Positions 52,323-61,347 of a stretch of 64,000 nt of DNA are shown piece by piece. The notes under the pieces were generated by a model, which saw nothing but the letters and a program-made list of their open reading frames with translations, was not told the DNA's origin and made no database searches. The stretch lies in the NCBI GenBank assembly GCA_029263315.1, contig JAJCXR010000003.1, positions 1 through 64,000 of the forward strand, given 5' to 3'. Every line of letters starts with the position of its first letter. The first letter of the stretch is position 1. The stretch comes from Acidobacteriota bacterium. GTDB taxonomy: Bacteria; Acidobacteriota; Thermoanaerobaculia; Multivoradales; J023. Position numbers and translations under genes: made by a program.

Positions 52323-55300
52323 CTAGATCCCGTTGTGGACCTCCACTGTCCCCGTAGGGCCACCGCCCGTCCCTTGTAGAGGACTCTCGGCATCCGTTCC
52401 ATGACGTTGTCGCCAAGCCAGCAAGGCATCATAAAGCACCGGCACCAGCACCAGGGTGAGAAAGGTCGCAAAGGTGAGGCCGAAGATCACCGCCACCCCC
52501 ATGGGTCCCCAATACTGGCTGCTCTCGTTGCCGGTGCTCAAGGTGAAGGTACGGAAGTCGAAACCGACGCCGGTGGTCAAGGGCAACAGCCCGAGGATCG
52601 TCGTGATGGCGGTCAGCACCACCGGACGCAAACGCCGGGTGCCGGCTAGCAGCACCGCTCGCCGACGTTCCAAGCCACGGGCCACCAACTGCTCGCCATA
52701 GTCCAAAAGGACGATGGCGTTGTTGACCACGATGCCCGCCAGGGAAATGACCCCCACCCCGGTCATGATGATGCTGAAGGGCATGCGGGTGATCAACAGA
52801 CCCAACAGCACACCGATCATCGACATGACCACCGAGGTGATGATGATGGCGGGGATGGCCAAAGAGTCGAATTTCCCCACCATCAAGGTGAGCACGATGA
52901 TGACGGCGTAAAGGAAGGCATTGGCCAGGAAGGTCTTTGATTCCTCTTCCTCCTCTTCTTGCCCGGAAAAGGACATACGGTAGCCCTCGGGAAGCAGGTC
53001 GGGCTCGGCTTCGAGGCGCCGCTTGGCCTCCTGCCGCACCGGCTCGGCCATTTTCGGCTCACTGACCTTGCCCGAGACCGTCACCATGCGCTGCCGATTC
53101 TTGTGAAAGATGGCGCTCAAGGCGGAGGAACGCTCCAGGGTAGCGATGCTCGACAGGGGGATCTGCTCCCCCTGGGAACCGACGACGATCAAGCGGGCGA
53201 GATCGGAGATGTTTCGGCGGCTGGCCTCCTGGGTCCGCACCATGACATCGATTTCGTCCTCCCCCAGACGAAAGGTGGAGGCTTCGGCACCATGCACCGC
53301 CGTGCGCATGGTGAGGGCGATATCCGCCACCGTTAAGCCATGACGCGCCGCCGCCACCCGATCCACCCGCACCACCACCTCCGGACGCGCCAGGTCGAAG
53401 TCGTCGTCGAGGGACACCAAATGCGGCGTATCCTCGATCACCGGTTGCACCCGGGCGGCGATGGCACCGAGGGTGGCGAAGTCGTCGCCGGTGAGCTCGA
53501 TGGCCAAGGGATCTCCCACCTTGGGCCCATCGTCCGGCTGGAAGACGTCGAAAGTCAGCCCAGAGATGCCCCGCATGCGTCGGCGCACCTCCTCCTTGGT
53601 GAGGAACGAGCTCTGGCTGCGTTCCTCCCGCGGTACCAGATCAAGGCTCAAGCGCCCAACGTTGGGTCCACCGAGGCCGCCAAAACCGTCGGCGCGGCTG
53701 CCTTCACCGACACTGGCCGCCATCACCTTGAGGTCCGGAATGCCCGCCAGGGCGGCCTCCACTTGCAGCATCGCCTGGTTGGTCTTCTCGAGGCGCGAGC
53801 CCCCCGGTAGGTCGATGTCCACCAGGATCATCTTCGGCGCTTCTTCGGGCAACAGCTCGACACCTGGATTGAAGAGACTGAAGCCAATAATCACCATGAC
53901 AAAGAGCAGCGCGGTGAGGCCCAGGGTGATCCATCGATGGTCGAGGGCAGCATTGAGCAGACGCCTGTAGCGCTCCACCACCCTGTCTCCCAAGCCGTCT
54001 GCCCAGTCGCTAGATTTGTTCTTCTGGAGCCGCATGAACATCGAGCAAATCACCGGATTGACGGTAAACGCCACCAACAGCGAGGCCAGCAGGGCGATGG
54101 AGACCGTCCAAGGCAAGTACTTCATGAAATCGCCGATGATGCCGGGCCAGCGGATCAACGGCGCGAAGGCCCCCAGGGTGGTGAAGGTGGAGATGGCGAT
54201 GGCGCCTCCCACTTCGCGGGTGGCGGTGCTGGCGGCTTCTAAGCCGTCGGCCCCCTCTTGCATATGGCGGTAGATGTTCTCGATCACCACCACGGCATTG
54301 TCCACCAACATGCCGACCCCGAGGACGAGGGCGAAGAGCACCACCATGTTGAGGGTGACGCCGGCCAGCTGCACCACCAGGAAGGTGGCCAACATGGAGA
54401 AGGGAATCGCCAGGGCGACAAACATCGCATTGCGTATGCCGAGGGCAAACATCAAGACCAGCACCACCAGGATGAGGCCGGAGAGGATGCTGCCTTCGAG
54501 ATCATTGACCTGCCTGCGAATGTCGACGCTCAAATCCCCCAAGAAGGTTGCTTCGACACGGTCCGGCCAACGGCGACTGGCCTTGGCGACGATCTCCTTG
54601 GCACCGTCGATGACCTCGATGATGTTGGCCCCGACACGTTTCTGCACCGTCAAGGTGACCGACTCCCGTCCATCGATGCGGGAGTAGGAGACCCGTTCTT
54701 CGAACCCCAAGGTCACCACCGCCACGTCGCGTACAAACACCGGCCGCCCTTGCCGCGTGGCGATGACGAAGTCGGCCAAACGTAGGGGATCGTCGACCTC
54801 CCCCGGCACCCGGACGGCGTAGGTGAGGTCGCCGAGGTCGAGCTCGCCGCCGGGGATGGAGGCGTTGCCCTGGCCGATGGCCGTCACCACGTCCCCCAAG
54901 GCTAAGCCATGCAGGCGCAGCTTTTCGGGATCGACATCGATGCGCACTTGGCGCTCCCGACCGCCGACGACGCCGGCCCCCAAGACCCCGGGTAAGGCCT
55001 CGATCTCATCTTCCAGATCTTCCGCCAGGGCCTTGAGCACCACCGGGCCGACATCCCCGGCGAGATGCACCTGCAACACCGGGACATCGGAATAGCTGAC
55101 TTCCTCCAAAGCCGGCTCTTCCGCCTCGTCAGGGAAGTCCACCTTGGCGCGATCGACCCGGTCCCGCACTTTCTGCATGGCGGCGTCGATGTCGCTGCCC
55201 GATTCCAGCTCGACGGTGAGGATGGCCAGCCCCTCCTTGGAATTGGAGAAGAGGTCCTTCAAACCTTCGAGGCCCGCCAACTCCCTTTCGATGGGCAGGA

Positions 55301-55487
55301 CGATCTGCGATTCCACGTCGGCCGGTGCCGCCCCCGGATAGGGCACGTAGACGAGGATTAGCGGGATGTCGATGTCGGGGTACTTTTCCCGTGGCAAATT
55401 GAGATAGGCAGACAACCCCAAACCGAGCAACGCCACCATGAGGAAGAAGACGGTGGCCCGGTGACGCAGGGCGGCGTCGACCAACAC
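52323..55487 (-). CDS. RND efflux permease (AcrB/MdtB family)
   Basis: 1054 residues, the usual length. Twelve membrane helices in the 1+5+1+5 pattern with two large periplasmic loops. Family motifs include RRDVA-like start VDAALRHRATVFFLMVALLGLGLSAY, GMLVDNAVVVIENIYRH in helix 4 with the proton-relay Asp, FAPLIRWPGIIGDFMKYLP and, in the second half, GIVVNNAIVLLDYGEQL. The drug or substrate range cannot be told. It is the last gene of a four-gene operon (TetR, TolC-like, adaptor, permease), two bases after the adaptor stop. Confidence 0.96.
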   Translation of the reverse strand: MLVDAALRHRATVFFLMVALLGLGLSAYLNLPREKYPDIDIPLILVYVPYPGAAPADVESQIVLPIERELAGLEGLKDLFSNSKEGLAILTVELESGSDIDAAMQKVRDRVDRAKVDFPDEAEEPALEEVSYSDVPVLQVHLAGDVGPVVLKALAEDLEDEIEALPGVLGAGVVGGRERQVRIDVDPEKLRLHGLALGDVVTAIGQGNASIPGGELDLGDLTYAVRVPGEVDDPLRLADFVIATRQGRPVFVRDVAVVTLGFEERVSYSRIDGRESVTLTVQKRVGANIIEVIDGAKEIVAKASRRWPDRVEATFLGDLSVDIRRQVNDLEGSILSGLILVVLVLMFALGIRNAMFVALAIPFSMLATFLVVQLAGVTLNMVVLFALVLGVGMLVDNAVVVIENIYRHMQEGADGLEAASTATREVGGAIAISTFTTLGAFAPLIRWPGIIGDFMKYLPWTVSIALLASLLVAFTVNPVICSMFMRLQKNKSSDWADGLGDRVVERYRRLLNAALDHRWITLGLTALLFVMVIIGFSLFNPGVELLPEEAPKMILVDIDLPGGSRLEKTNQAMLQVEAALAGIPDLKVMAASVGEGSRADGFGGLGGPNVGRLSLDLVPREERSQSSFLTKEEVRRRMRGISGLTFDVFQPDDGPKVGDPLAIELTGDDFATLGAIAARVQPVIEDTPHLVSLDDDFDLARPEVVVRVDRVAAARHGLTVADIALTMRTAVHGAEASTFRLGEDEIDVMVRTQEASRRNISDLARLIVVGSQGEQIPLSSIATLERSSALSAIFHKNRQRMVTVSGKVSEPKMAEPVRQEAKRRLEAEPDLLPEGYRMSFSGQEEEEEESKTFLANAFLYAVIIVLTLMVGKFDSLAIPAIIITSVVMSMIGVLLGLLITRMPFSIIMTGVGVISLAGIVVNNAIVLLDYGEQLVARGLERRRAVLLAGTRRLRPVVLTAITTILGLLPLTTGVGFDFRTFTLSTGNESSQYWGPMGVAVIFGLTFATFLTLVLVPVLYDALLAWRQRHGTDAESPLQGTGGGPTGTVEVHNGI

Positions 55488-55489
55488 GC

Positions 55490-56653
55490 TCAGCTCTCCG
55501 GTCCGAGGCGGCGCACCGTCTGGCTGTGGGTCACTTGGTGCTGGCCGCTGACGATCACCTGCTCACCGGCCTGAAGCCCTTCGAGAATCACCACCTGGTC
55601 ACCGAGGATCGGACCTTGGCGCACCTTGCGGCGTTGCGCCCGGCCGCGCTTGGCCTCGTCCCCATCGACAAAGAGATAGACCACTTGCCCATCCCCCATT
55701 TCCACCAGGGCATCCAGCGGCAGGAGCACCACATCCTGCCAAGTGCGGAGCGGAATACGCAGTTTGCCGAGCATGCCGGGCCGCAGGCGACCGTCCCGGT
55801 TGTCGACCTCCACCTCCACGTCGAGGGTGCGAGCCGTGCTGTCGAGGGCCACCGCCAAGTGATCGATGCGGCCGGTGAACACCTCCCCCGGCAAGCTCTC
55901 GAAGGTCACCTCCACCGCACCCCCCAGCTTCAGCAGCGGCACTTCGCGCGATGGCGCCGGGGCCACCACCTTGAGCCGCCGCAAATCCATCATCTCGACA
56001 AGGGGTTGCCCCGGCTGCACGTAGTCCCCCACTTCGACGTGGCGCCGCGCCACCGTCCCGGCCCAAGGGGCTTGCACCCGCGCCTTGGAGAGATCGAGGT
56101 TCAAGGAAGCCAAGCGGGCCGCCGCCACCTGGTGGGCTGCCTTGGCATCGAGATACTGCTCTTGGGTGATGGATTGCCGGGCCAAGAGCTTGTCGGCCCG
56201 GTCGAGCTGCGCCCGACGCTGACCGGCAATAGCCTGGGCTTCGTCGACCCGCTGGGTCAAAGACTCGCCATCGATGTCCGCCAGGGTCTGGCCCGCCGCC
56301 ACCCGCTGTCCCTCCCGCACCGCCAAGGCTTGAACGGTGCCGGGCACCTCCGCCGCCACGGTGGCTTGTCGCAGGGGTCGTGTTTCCGCCGGCAACTGGC
56401 TGTACTCGATGAATGACCGCTCCACCAACGTCAGCGTGCGTACGGTGGTCAATGGCCTGATGGGCATATCCGGGGGATTGTCCGCCTCTCCCCCCGAGCC
56501 CCGCTCGGCAACCTCGGTTTCTGCCCCATGGGCCCCAGGCCGAGGCCCGCAGGACACCGTGGTGAGCCCGAGGACCAGCGCTACGAGTCCCCAAGCAAGA
56601 CTGCGCAGCGAAGGGCCGCCGGTTGCTGAATCAAACCGACCTATGAAATTCAT
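55490..56653 (-). CDS. RND periplasmic adaptor (AcrA/MFP type)
   Basis: 387 residues. An N-terminal hydrophobic segment ending in VSCGP suggests a lipoprotein, though the lipobox is imperfect (T-V-S-C). Lipoyl-type half-motifs (PGTVQALAVREGQRVAAGQTLADID and QAPWAGTVARRHVEVGDYVQPGQPL) flank a short hairpin coiled coil (about 120-180), followed by beta-barrel and membrane-proximal domains. It joins the permease at 52323-55487 to the TolC-like protein. Three bases separate it from the upstream stop. Confidence 0.95.
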   Translation of the reverse strand: MNFIGRFDSATGGPSLRSLAWGLVALVLGLTTVSCGPRPGAHGAETEVAERGSGGEADNPPDMPIRPLTTVRTLTLVERSFIEYSQLPAETRPLRQATVAAEVPGTVQALAVREGQRVAAGQTLADIDGESLTQRVDEAQAIAGQRRAQLDRADKLLARQSITQEQYLDAKAAHQVAAARLASLNLDLSKARVQAPWAGTVARRHVEVGDYVQPGQPLVEMMDLRRLKVVAPAPSREVPLLKLGGAVEVTFESLPGEVFTGRIDHLAVALDSTARTLDVEVEVDNRDGRLRPGMLGKLRIPLRTWQDVVLLPLDALVEMGDGQVVYLFVDGDEAKRGRAQRRKVRQGPILGDQVVILEGLQAGEQVIVSGQHQVTHSQTVRRLGPES

Positions 56654-56656
56654 ACA

Positions 56657-58066
56657 TCACTCCCGTACGGGTAAAGGGTCGATGGGCAAACGTCCCAGCG
56701 CCCGGCGCAAACGCGCCCCTTGGATCAAACCGTCGAACAAGGCGGCAATACGGCCCAACTGGGCTTGGATCTCTTCATCCTGGGCGGCGATCAAGTCCGC
56801 CTGCAAGGCCACCCCCTGTCGGTAGGTTTCATAGGCGACGCGGCGCGCCTCCACCGCCACCTCCAAGGCTACTTCGCTGGCCAACAAGCGCTGCCGAGCC
56901 GTCTCGTAGTCCGCCGAGACGGCCACCAACTGACCGACGATGCGCTGATTCAAGTCGCGCTCCTGCCAGCTCAACTGCTGCTTTTGACTGTCCAATTGCG
57001 CCACTTGCCCCTTGCGACGGCCGCCGTCGAAAAGGCTCCAGCGTACGCTGACGGCAGCCAACCAGTCGGCGTAGAGATCGCGATCGAGATTTCCGAGCTC
57101 GCCGACTTGGCGGCCGTAGCGGCCGTTGAAATCCACCTGCGGGCGACCGGTCGCCACTTCGATCTGCCGTTGGTGCCCCAGGGCTTGACCTTGCAAACGC
57201 AATTCCTCGAGCTCCGGACGCTCTTGCCGGGCCACCGCCACCAAGTCCATGGGGGGCGGTGTTTCGACCAGCTCGAGGGACGCCGACAGCACCTCGAGGG
57301 GGGTCGTCGCCTCCAGCCCGAGGGCGAGGCGCAATCGACTCTCGGCCACCATGACGCGGCCCGCCGCGGCCGCCGCCCGGGGCGCCAAGGAGACCAAAGC
57401 CGAGCGGGCCCGCAACCACTCGAGGCGGGTTGCCTCGCCGATCTCGAGCCGCGCCGCCACCACCTCGAGGGCGGCCCGTCGCGCCGCCTCTTGGCTGCGC
57501 ACCGCCGTCAGCGCTCGCTTGGCCGCCAATAGCTCGTAATACGCCTCCGCCGCTTGCAGGGCGATATCGAGACGCACCGACCGGATCTGGCTGTCGGTAA
57601 TGTCCACCACCGACTCCGCCAGCCTGCGGGCTGCTTTCACCTTGCCGCCGCTGTAGAGGGGTTGCTGCAGGCGCAAGCCGAGATCCCACAGCTCCTGCTC
57701 ACCCGGCTGAAAATCCGGAAACTGCTCGATGATTTCGTCGAAGTCGGAGCTGTTGAGCAGCGACGGGTTGCGCGATCGGCTCCACGACGACACCACATCG
57801 AGCTGTGGGTAGGCATCGGCCCGCACCTCCTCGACCCCGCCTTCCACCTCACGGCGGCGTTCCTCGTAGGCCAGCAGGGCGGGATTCTGACGTAGCGCCA
57901 GCTCGACAACCGCCGATAGATCGAGCCCCATTCCAGGTTCTGCCGTCGACGCCACAGCATTCTCGTTTGTCGCCGTGGCGCCAAAACCCGGGCCCATGCA
58001 AGTCAGCAAGCTGAGGATCAGCCAATGGCAAGACCGGCACAGGAGTCCATGCCAGCGCTCAGTCAT
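56657..58066 (-). CDS. TolC-family outer-membrane efflux protein
   Basis: 469 residues. Signal peptide (SCHWLILSLLTCMGPGFGA). Two OEP repeats, each with long coiled-coil helices (LDLSAVVELALRQNPALLAYEERRREVEGGVEEV start; NGRYGRQVGELGNLDRDLYADWLAAVSVRWSLFDGGRRKGQV start) and outer-membrane strands ending in Tyr/Phe-rich SVRWSLFDGG. The ATG overlaps the stop of the TetR gene by eight bases, so the regulator is co-transcribed with the pump. Confidence 0.95.
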   Translation of the reverse strand: MTERWHGLLCRSCHWLILSLLTCMGPGFGATATNENAVASTAEPGMGLDLSAVVELALRQNPALLAYEERRREVEGGVEEVRADAYPQLDVVSSWSRSRNPSLLNSSDFDEIIEQFPDFQPGEQELWDLGLRLQQPLYSGGKVKAARRLAESVVDITDSQIRSVRLDIALQAAEAYYELLAAKRALTAVRSQEAARRAALEVVAARLEIGEATRLEWLRARSALVSLAPRAAAAAGRVMVAESRLRLALGLEATTPLEVLSASLELVETPPPMDLVAVARQERPELEELRLQGQALGHQRQIEVATGRPQVDFNGRYGRQVGELGNLDRDLYADWLAAVSVRWSLFDGGRRKGQVAQLDSQKQQLSWQERDLNQRIVGQLVAVSADYETARQRLLASEVALEVAVEARRVAYETYRQGVALQADLIAAQDEEIQAQLGRIAALFDGLIQGARLRRALGRLPIDPLPVRE

Positions 58067-58757
58067 GTCCTACTCCTGCGTCCACTGCCAAACCCCGCCA
58101 AAACAGCACCCAGAGCTCCTCGAGCCGATGCAAATAGGCCTCGCGGCGGGATCCCAGGGAGAACACCTGGTGCATCAAGATGCCGTCGAGGAAGGTCAAC
58201 CAACTGAAAGCCAAGATCTGATGCACCGGTACCGGGTCGTCCCCGCAGGTGCCTGGCACCTCGGTGATCACCTCGCCGGCGTCCATGGCACTGGCGAAGA
58301 AATGCTCCATTTGACGCTGGTACTCGTTGCGGTGTTGCAGCAGGTAATCGCTGGCCCGCCCCGCCAGCTCACCGCTCACCTGCGACACGGCCAGCCGACA
58401 CAGGGCGGTGGCATGGGGGGACTCGACGGCGAAGTCCACCGTCGATTGCAAATGCCGGCGCAGACGCTGGCGATGGCTTCCATCACCGCGCAAGGGCGAC
58501 TCGCCCGCCGCCTGCCAGGCTTCGACACTGCGCTGCAGCAGCTCCATGAAGAGCTCGTCCTTGGACACGATGTGGTTGTAGAGACTCGGCTTGCGAATCC
58601 CCAATCGTTTGGCCATGTCGGCCAACGAGGCGCCGCTGTAGCCACGCTCAGCGAAGAGCTCCGCCGCCACCTCGAGCAAACGCTGACGCGTCGAGCCGGT
58701 GGGTGGATGGTCAGCGGGAGGCGAAGATGCCGACGATGGGGCTGTGTCGTAGGTCAC
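58059..58757 (-). CDS. TetR/AcrR-family regulator of the efflux operon
   Basis: About 232 residues from GTG 58757, which has GGAG six bases upstream; a TTG at 58787 is open but has no ribosome site. The N-terminal helix-turn-helix reads GYSGASLADMAKRLGIRKPSLYNHIVSKDELF (about 45-75), and the C-terminal helical ligand domain has a HATALCRLAV segment. It heads the operon and probably represses it; the dyad at 59048-59061 is a candidate operator. The 13-mer GGTGCCTGGCACC lies in the coding region (58249). Confidence 0.93.
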   Translation of the reverse strand: MTYDTAPSSASSPPADHPPTGSTRQRLLEVAAELFAERGYSGASLADMAKRLGIRKPSLYNHIVSKDELFMELLQRSVEAWQAAGESPLRGDGSHRQRLRRHLQSTVDFAVESPHATALCRLAVSQVSGELAGRASDYLLQHRNEYQRQMEHFFASAMDAGEVITEVPGTCGDDPVPVHQILAFSWLTFLDGILMHQVFSLGSRREAYLHRLEELWVLFWRGLAVDAGVGHD

Positions 58758-58831
58758 GGAAATCTCCAAAACAACAGGGAAAGTCAACCAAGGCGTTCAT
58801 GCCCCGTGCCCTTGTCGGACACCTGCAACTG

Positions 58832-58884
58832 ACTAGTTTCCGTCCCGTTTTACCGAAAACGGTGCTAGCGGGAGGCCCTTCGAG
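58832..58884 (+). repeat. Dispersed element E5
   Basis: ACTAGTTTCCGTC, hairpin CCGTTTT-ACCG-AAAACGG (58845-58862), then TGCTAGCGGGAGGCCCTTC. The hairpin has the same pairing as in E3 but an A-T pair flipped to T-A. Confidence 0.65.
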
Positions 58885-58985
58885 CGAAAACGGACGGAGT
58901 GCTGAATGAGCCGCAGGGCCATGGGAACGGGATTAAACATTGATATCAAGGGGTTTAAATCGACACGTCAGCGTTGGGGTGAGTT

Positions 58986-59046
58986 TGCGGAGGCCGCGCA
59001 CAGCCGAAGGGCTCCCGCCCTTCATCGCATTCTCGGATGATCACTA
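58986..59046 (-). repeat. Dispersed element E6
   Basis: On the minus strand GTTAGTGATCATCCGAG...GGGCGGGAGCCCTTC, then GGCTGTGCGCGGCCTCCG, matching E2 (41198-41267) along its length. It faces E5 so that the two GCGGGAG ends form an imperfect inverted repeat. Confidence 0.65.
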
Positions 59047-59047
59047 A

Positions 59048-59061
59048 CTAACGTTCGTTAG
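59048..59061. promoter_or_regulatory. TetR-type operator dyad
   Basis: CTAACG-TT-CGTTAG is a perfect 6+2+6 dyad with the composition typical of TetR/AcrR operators. It lies between the divergent TetR operon and sulfatase-fold gene and could control either. Confidence 0.45.
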
Positions 59062-59214
59062 CCTAGGGATGACCACCCTCCGCGTCAAGCTCAAAGTTCT
59101 TCGGCCCAGCTCCGACGCGGCAATCCTCCACCTGGGTCGACGGCGATTCCACCAGAGACTTGTGCTAGTGTTTCGGCTCCCATTGGCATCATCCGCCCTG
59201 GAATTGCCCCCCCT

Positions 59215-61332
59215 ATGCAGCAGGAATCCTCGACCTCGATCCAAGGCTTCGCCCGACATTTTCCCAGGGGCTGGCTTTCGACCCTCGTCGCCTCATGGCT
59301 TGCCGCCTCCTTGGGTGCAGCCTTCCTCAACCTGTCGACCGCCACCCTACGGCGGGCGGACGGCTTGGTCTCCCTGGAACGCATTCTGCTCGCCTTGGCC
59401 AGCGCAGTCTTTGTCTCCCTGCTGATCTATCTCGGCCTGTCCATCGTCACCTTGCTGGTGACCCGGCTGACCCACCGTCGTCGTTTCATCCCCATGATCC
59501 TGTGGAGCGATTTCACGGTCCTGGCCATCGCGGCCTTGATGCCGGTCTGGAACTTGGTCAACGAAAACCTTCCTAGCGGCGGCTGGGCACCGGCAGAGCG
59601 CCTGATGACCTCGACATCGATTTGGGCAACGGCCTTGACGCTGCCCCTGATCGCCGCCGTCGCCGCCGCCGCGTGGCGGCGCAAACGCCACATCACGAGG
59701 ACATACCAAGCTTGGTTGCTGACCGCCCCACTGCTCGGTTTCCAGGTTTTCGTCTTCGTCTGGACCCAGGTCCATTGGGTGAGCGGCATCGTCTCGGTGG
59801 GCTCTTTGCTGGTCACCCTCCTTTTCCTGTTGGGTGGTATGGCCACCCTCGCCGCCGGAACCTGGCTCAGCGGGCGCATCCGTGCCCTTCCGGCTTTGAC
59901 GGCGATCACCGTTCTCATTTTTTTGGCACCCATCCCCGCTCTTCTGCAATCGAGCCGCCCCCGGGCCGACTCGATCTCCGCCGCCGACAGCATCTCGTCG
60001 TTGTCCTGTGTCGTCCTGCTCACCGTCGACACTTTGCGCGCCGATTCCCTGGCCTCGATGCAGACCGAGTTACCGCCGGAAGACGTGCTCACCCCCGAGC
60101 TCGACGCCCTGGTCAACGACAGCATCCTTTTCACCCAAGCTCGCTCCAGCTCCCCCTGGACCAAGCCGGCCACCGCTTCGATTCTCACCGGACTCTCCCG
60201 CGAGGTACACCGGGCCGACGAGCTCCGCTCCATCCTGCCGTCGGAGACCCGCACCTTGGCGGAGCACTTGCAGGATGCCGGTTTCACCACCGCTGGCATC
60301 GGCCGCAATACCTTCCTGCGCAACAGCTTCAACTTCGATCAAGGGTTCGACGAATACAATTTTTTTCCCCGCGGCAACTCCGGCATCCTCGGCGACCGCC
60401 TGCTGCGTTCCACCCTACCTCGGCTCTTCGCCACCAAACCCAGCAGCCCGGAGCTGACCGATTTCGCCATCCATTGGCTGCGTCGTCACGCCGAGCAACG
60501 CTTCTTCCTGTGGCTTCACTACTTTGATCCCCATGGCCCCTTCGAGCCGCCGGCGGAATACTTGCCGCAGCGCCCAATGCCACCTCGCATCGGCAATTCC
60601 TTCGGGGATATTCAGGCGGTGCGCAGTGGTGAGCTGGTGCCCGACCTCGAAGAGCGGGAGTGGATTCGCCAGCTCTATTTGGCCGAGACACGCCACGTCA
60701 GTCACCAGGTCGGACGCGTCGTCGACACCTTGAAGGCCATCGAGCGCTACGATGCTTGCCTGGTGGTCCTGACCAGCGACCACGGGGAGGAATTCTGGGA
60801 GCATGGAGGTTTTGAGCACGGCCACACCCTGTACGACGAGCTATTGCGGGTGCCGCTGGCCTTCAAAATGCCCAAGGCTCTCGCCGCACCGCGTCGCATC
60901 GAGCATCCCGTCTCCACCGCCAGCGTCACGCCGACGATCTTGGAAATCCTGGGTTCCCAAGCTCCATCGCACCACTTCTCCGTCCCTTCCCTGGTGCCCT
61001 ACTGGCAAGGGGAGGCGGTGCCAGACGTACCCATCTTCTCCAGTGGCGTCCACTACTTCGAAGATCGAGAAGCCGTCCTCTTCGCCGACCACAAGTACAT
61101 CCACGTCCCTCTCACCGGGCAAGAGCAACTCTTCGACCTCGAGCAAGACCCCGGCGAAACCCGCAACCTGGTGCGCCGTGAGAACGAGCTCAGAGACAGC
61201 GCACGGCGTCTCCTCACCGAGCACACCGAAGCCTCGCGACGGTTACGCCAGCGTTTGGGGATCGACGGAGAAATGGCCGAGCTCGACAGCGACACGTTGC
61301 AGGATTTGAGGTCGTTGGGATACTTGCAGTAG
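59215..61332 (+). CDS. Membrane protein with sulfatase/alkaline-phosphatase-fold domain
   Basis: 705 residues. About seven membrane helices occupy residues 15-250. The C-terminal half (from about 262) is an alkaline-phosphatase-superfamily domain: VVLLTVDTLRADSL with metal-binding Asp, the nucleophile region SSPWTKPATASILTG, FFLWLHYFDPHGPFEPP, VVLTSDHGEEFWEHGGFEHG. Cys/Ser-x-Pro-x-Arg of true sulfatases is replaced by T316-K-P-A-T, so formylglycine formation is impossible and a Thr nucleophile, as in phosphoethanolamine or LTA-synthase-type transferases, is likelier. A role in envelope lipid or glycan modification is inferred from the layout only. Confidence 0.92.
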   Translation: MQQESSTSIQGFARHFPRGWLSTLVASWLAASLGAAFLNLSTATLRRADGLVSLERILLALASAVFVSLLIYLGLSIVTLLVTRLTHRRRFIPMILWSDFTVLAIAALMPVWNLVNENLPSGGWAPAERLMTSTSIWATALTLPLIAAVAAAAWRRKRHITRTYQAWLLTAPLLGFQVFVFVWTQVHWVSGIVSVGSLLVTLLFLLGGMATLAAGTWLSGRIRALPALTAITVLIFLAPIPALLQSSRPRADSISAADSISSLSCVVLLTVDTLRADSLASMQTELPPEDVLTPELDALVNDSILFTQARSSSPWTKPATASILTGLSREVHRADELRSILPSETRTLAEHLQDAGFTTAGIGRNTFLRNSFNFDQGFDEYNFFPRGNSGILGDRLLRSTLPRLFATKPSSPELTDFAIHWLRRHAEQRFFLWLHYFDPHGPFEPPAEYLPQRPMPPRIGNSFGDIQAVRSGELVPDLEEREWIRQLYLAETRHVSHQVGRVVDTLKAIERYDACLVVLTSDHGEEFWEHGGFEHGHTLYDELLRVPLAFKMPKALAAPRRIEHPVSTASVTPTILEILGSQAPSHHFSVPSLVPYWQGEAVPDVPIFSSGVHYFEDREAVLFADHKYIHVPLTGQEQLFDLEQDPGETRNLVRRENELRDSARRLLTEHTEASRRLRQRLGIDGEMAELDSDTLQDLRSLGYLQ

Positions 61333-61347
61333 TAGGTCTCTCGAGCC

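Larger units (their letters stand above)
58788..59214. other. Divergent regulatory region with dispersed elements
   Basis: No gene; one short frame with the codons of the CRTAC1-like N-terminus (MKGGSPSAVRGLR, minus strand from 59025) stops after about 31 codons. It holds two facing dispersed elements and a TetR-type dyad. An AT-rich stretch (58930-58962) between the elements may hold the promoter for the TetR operon. Confidence 0.6.
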
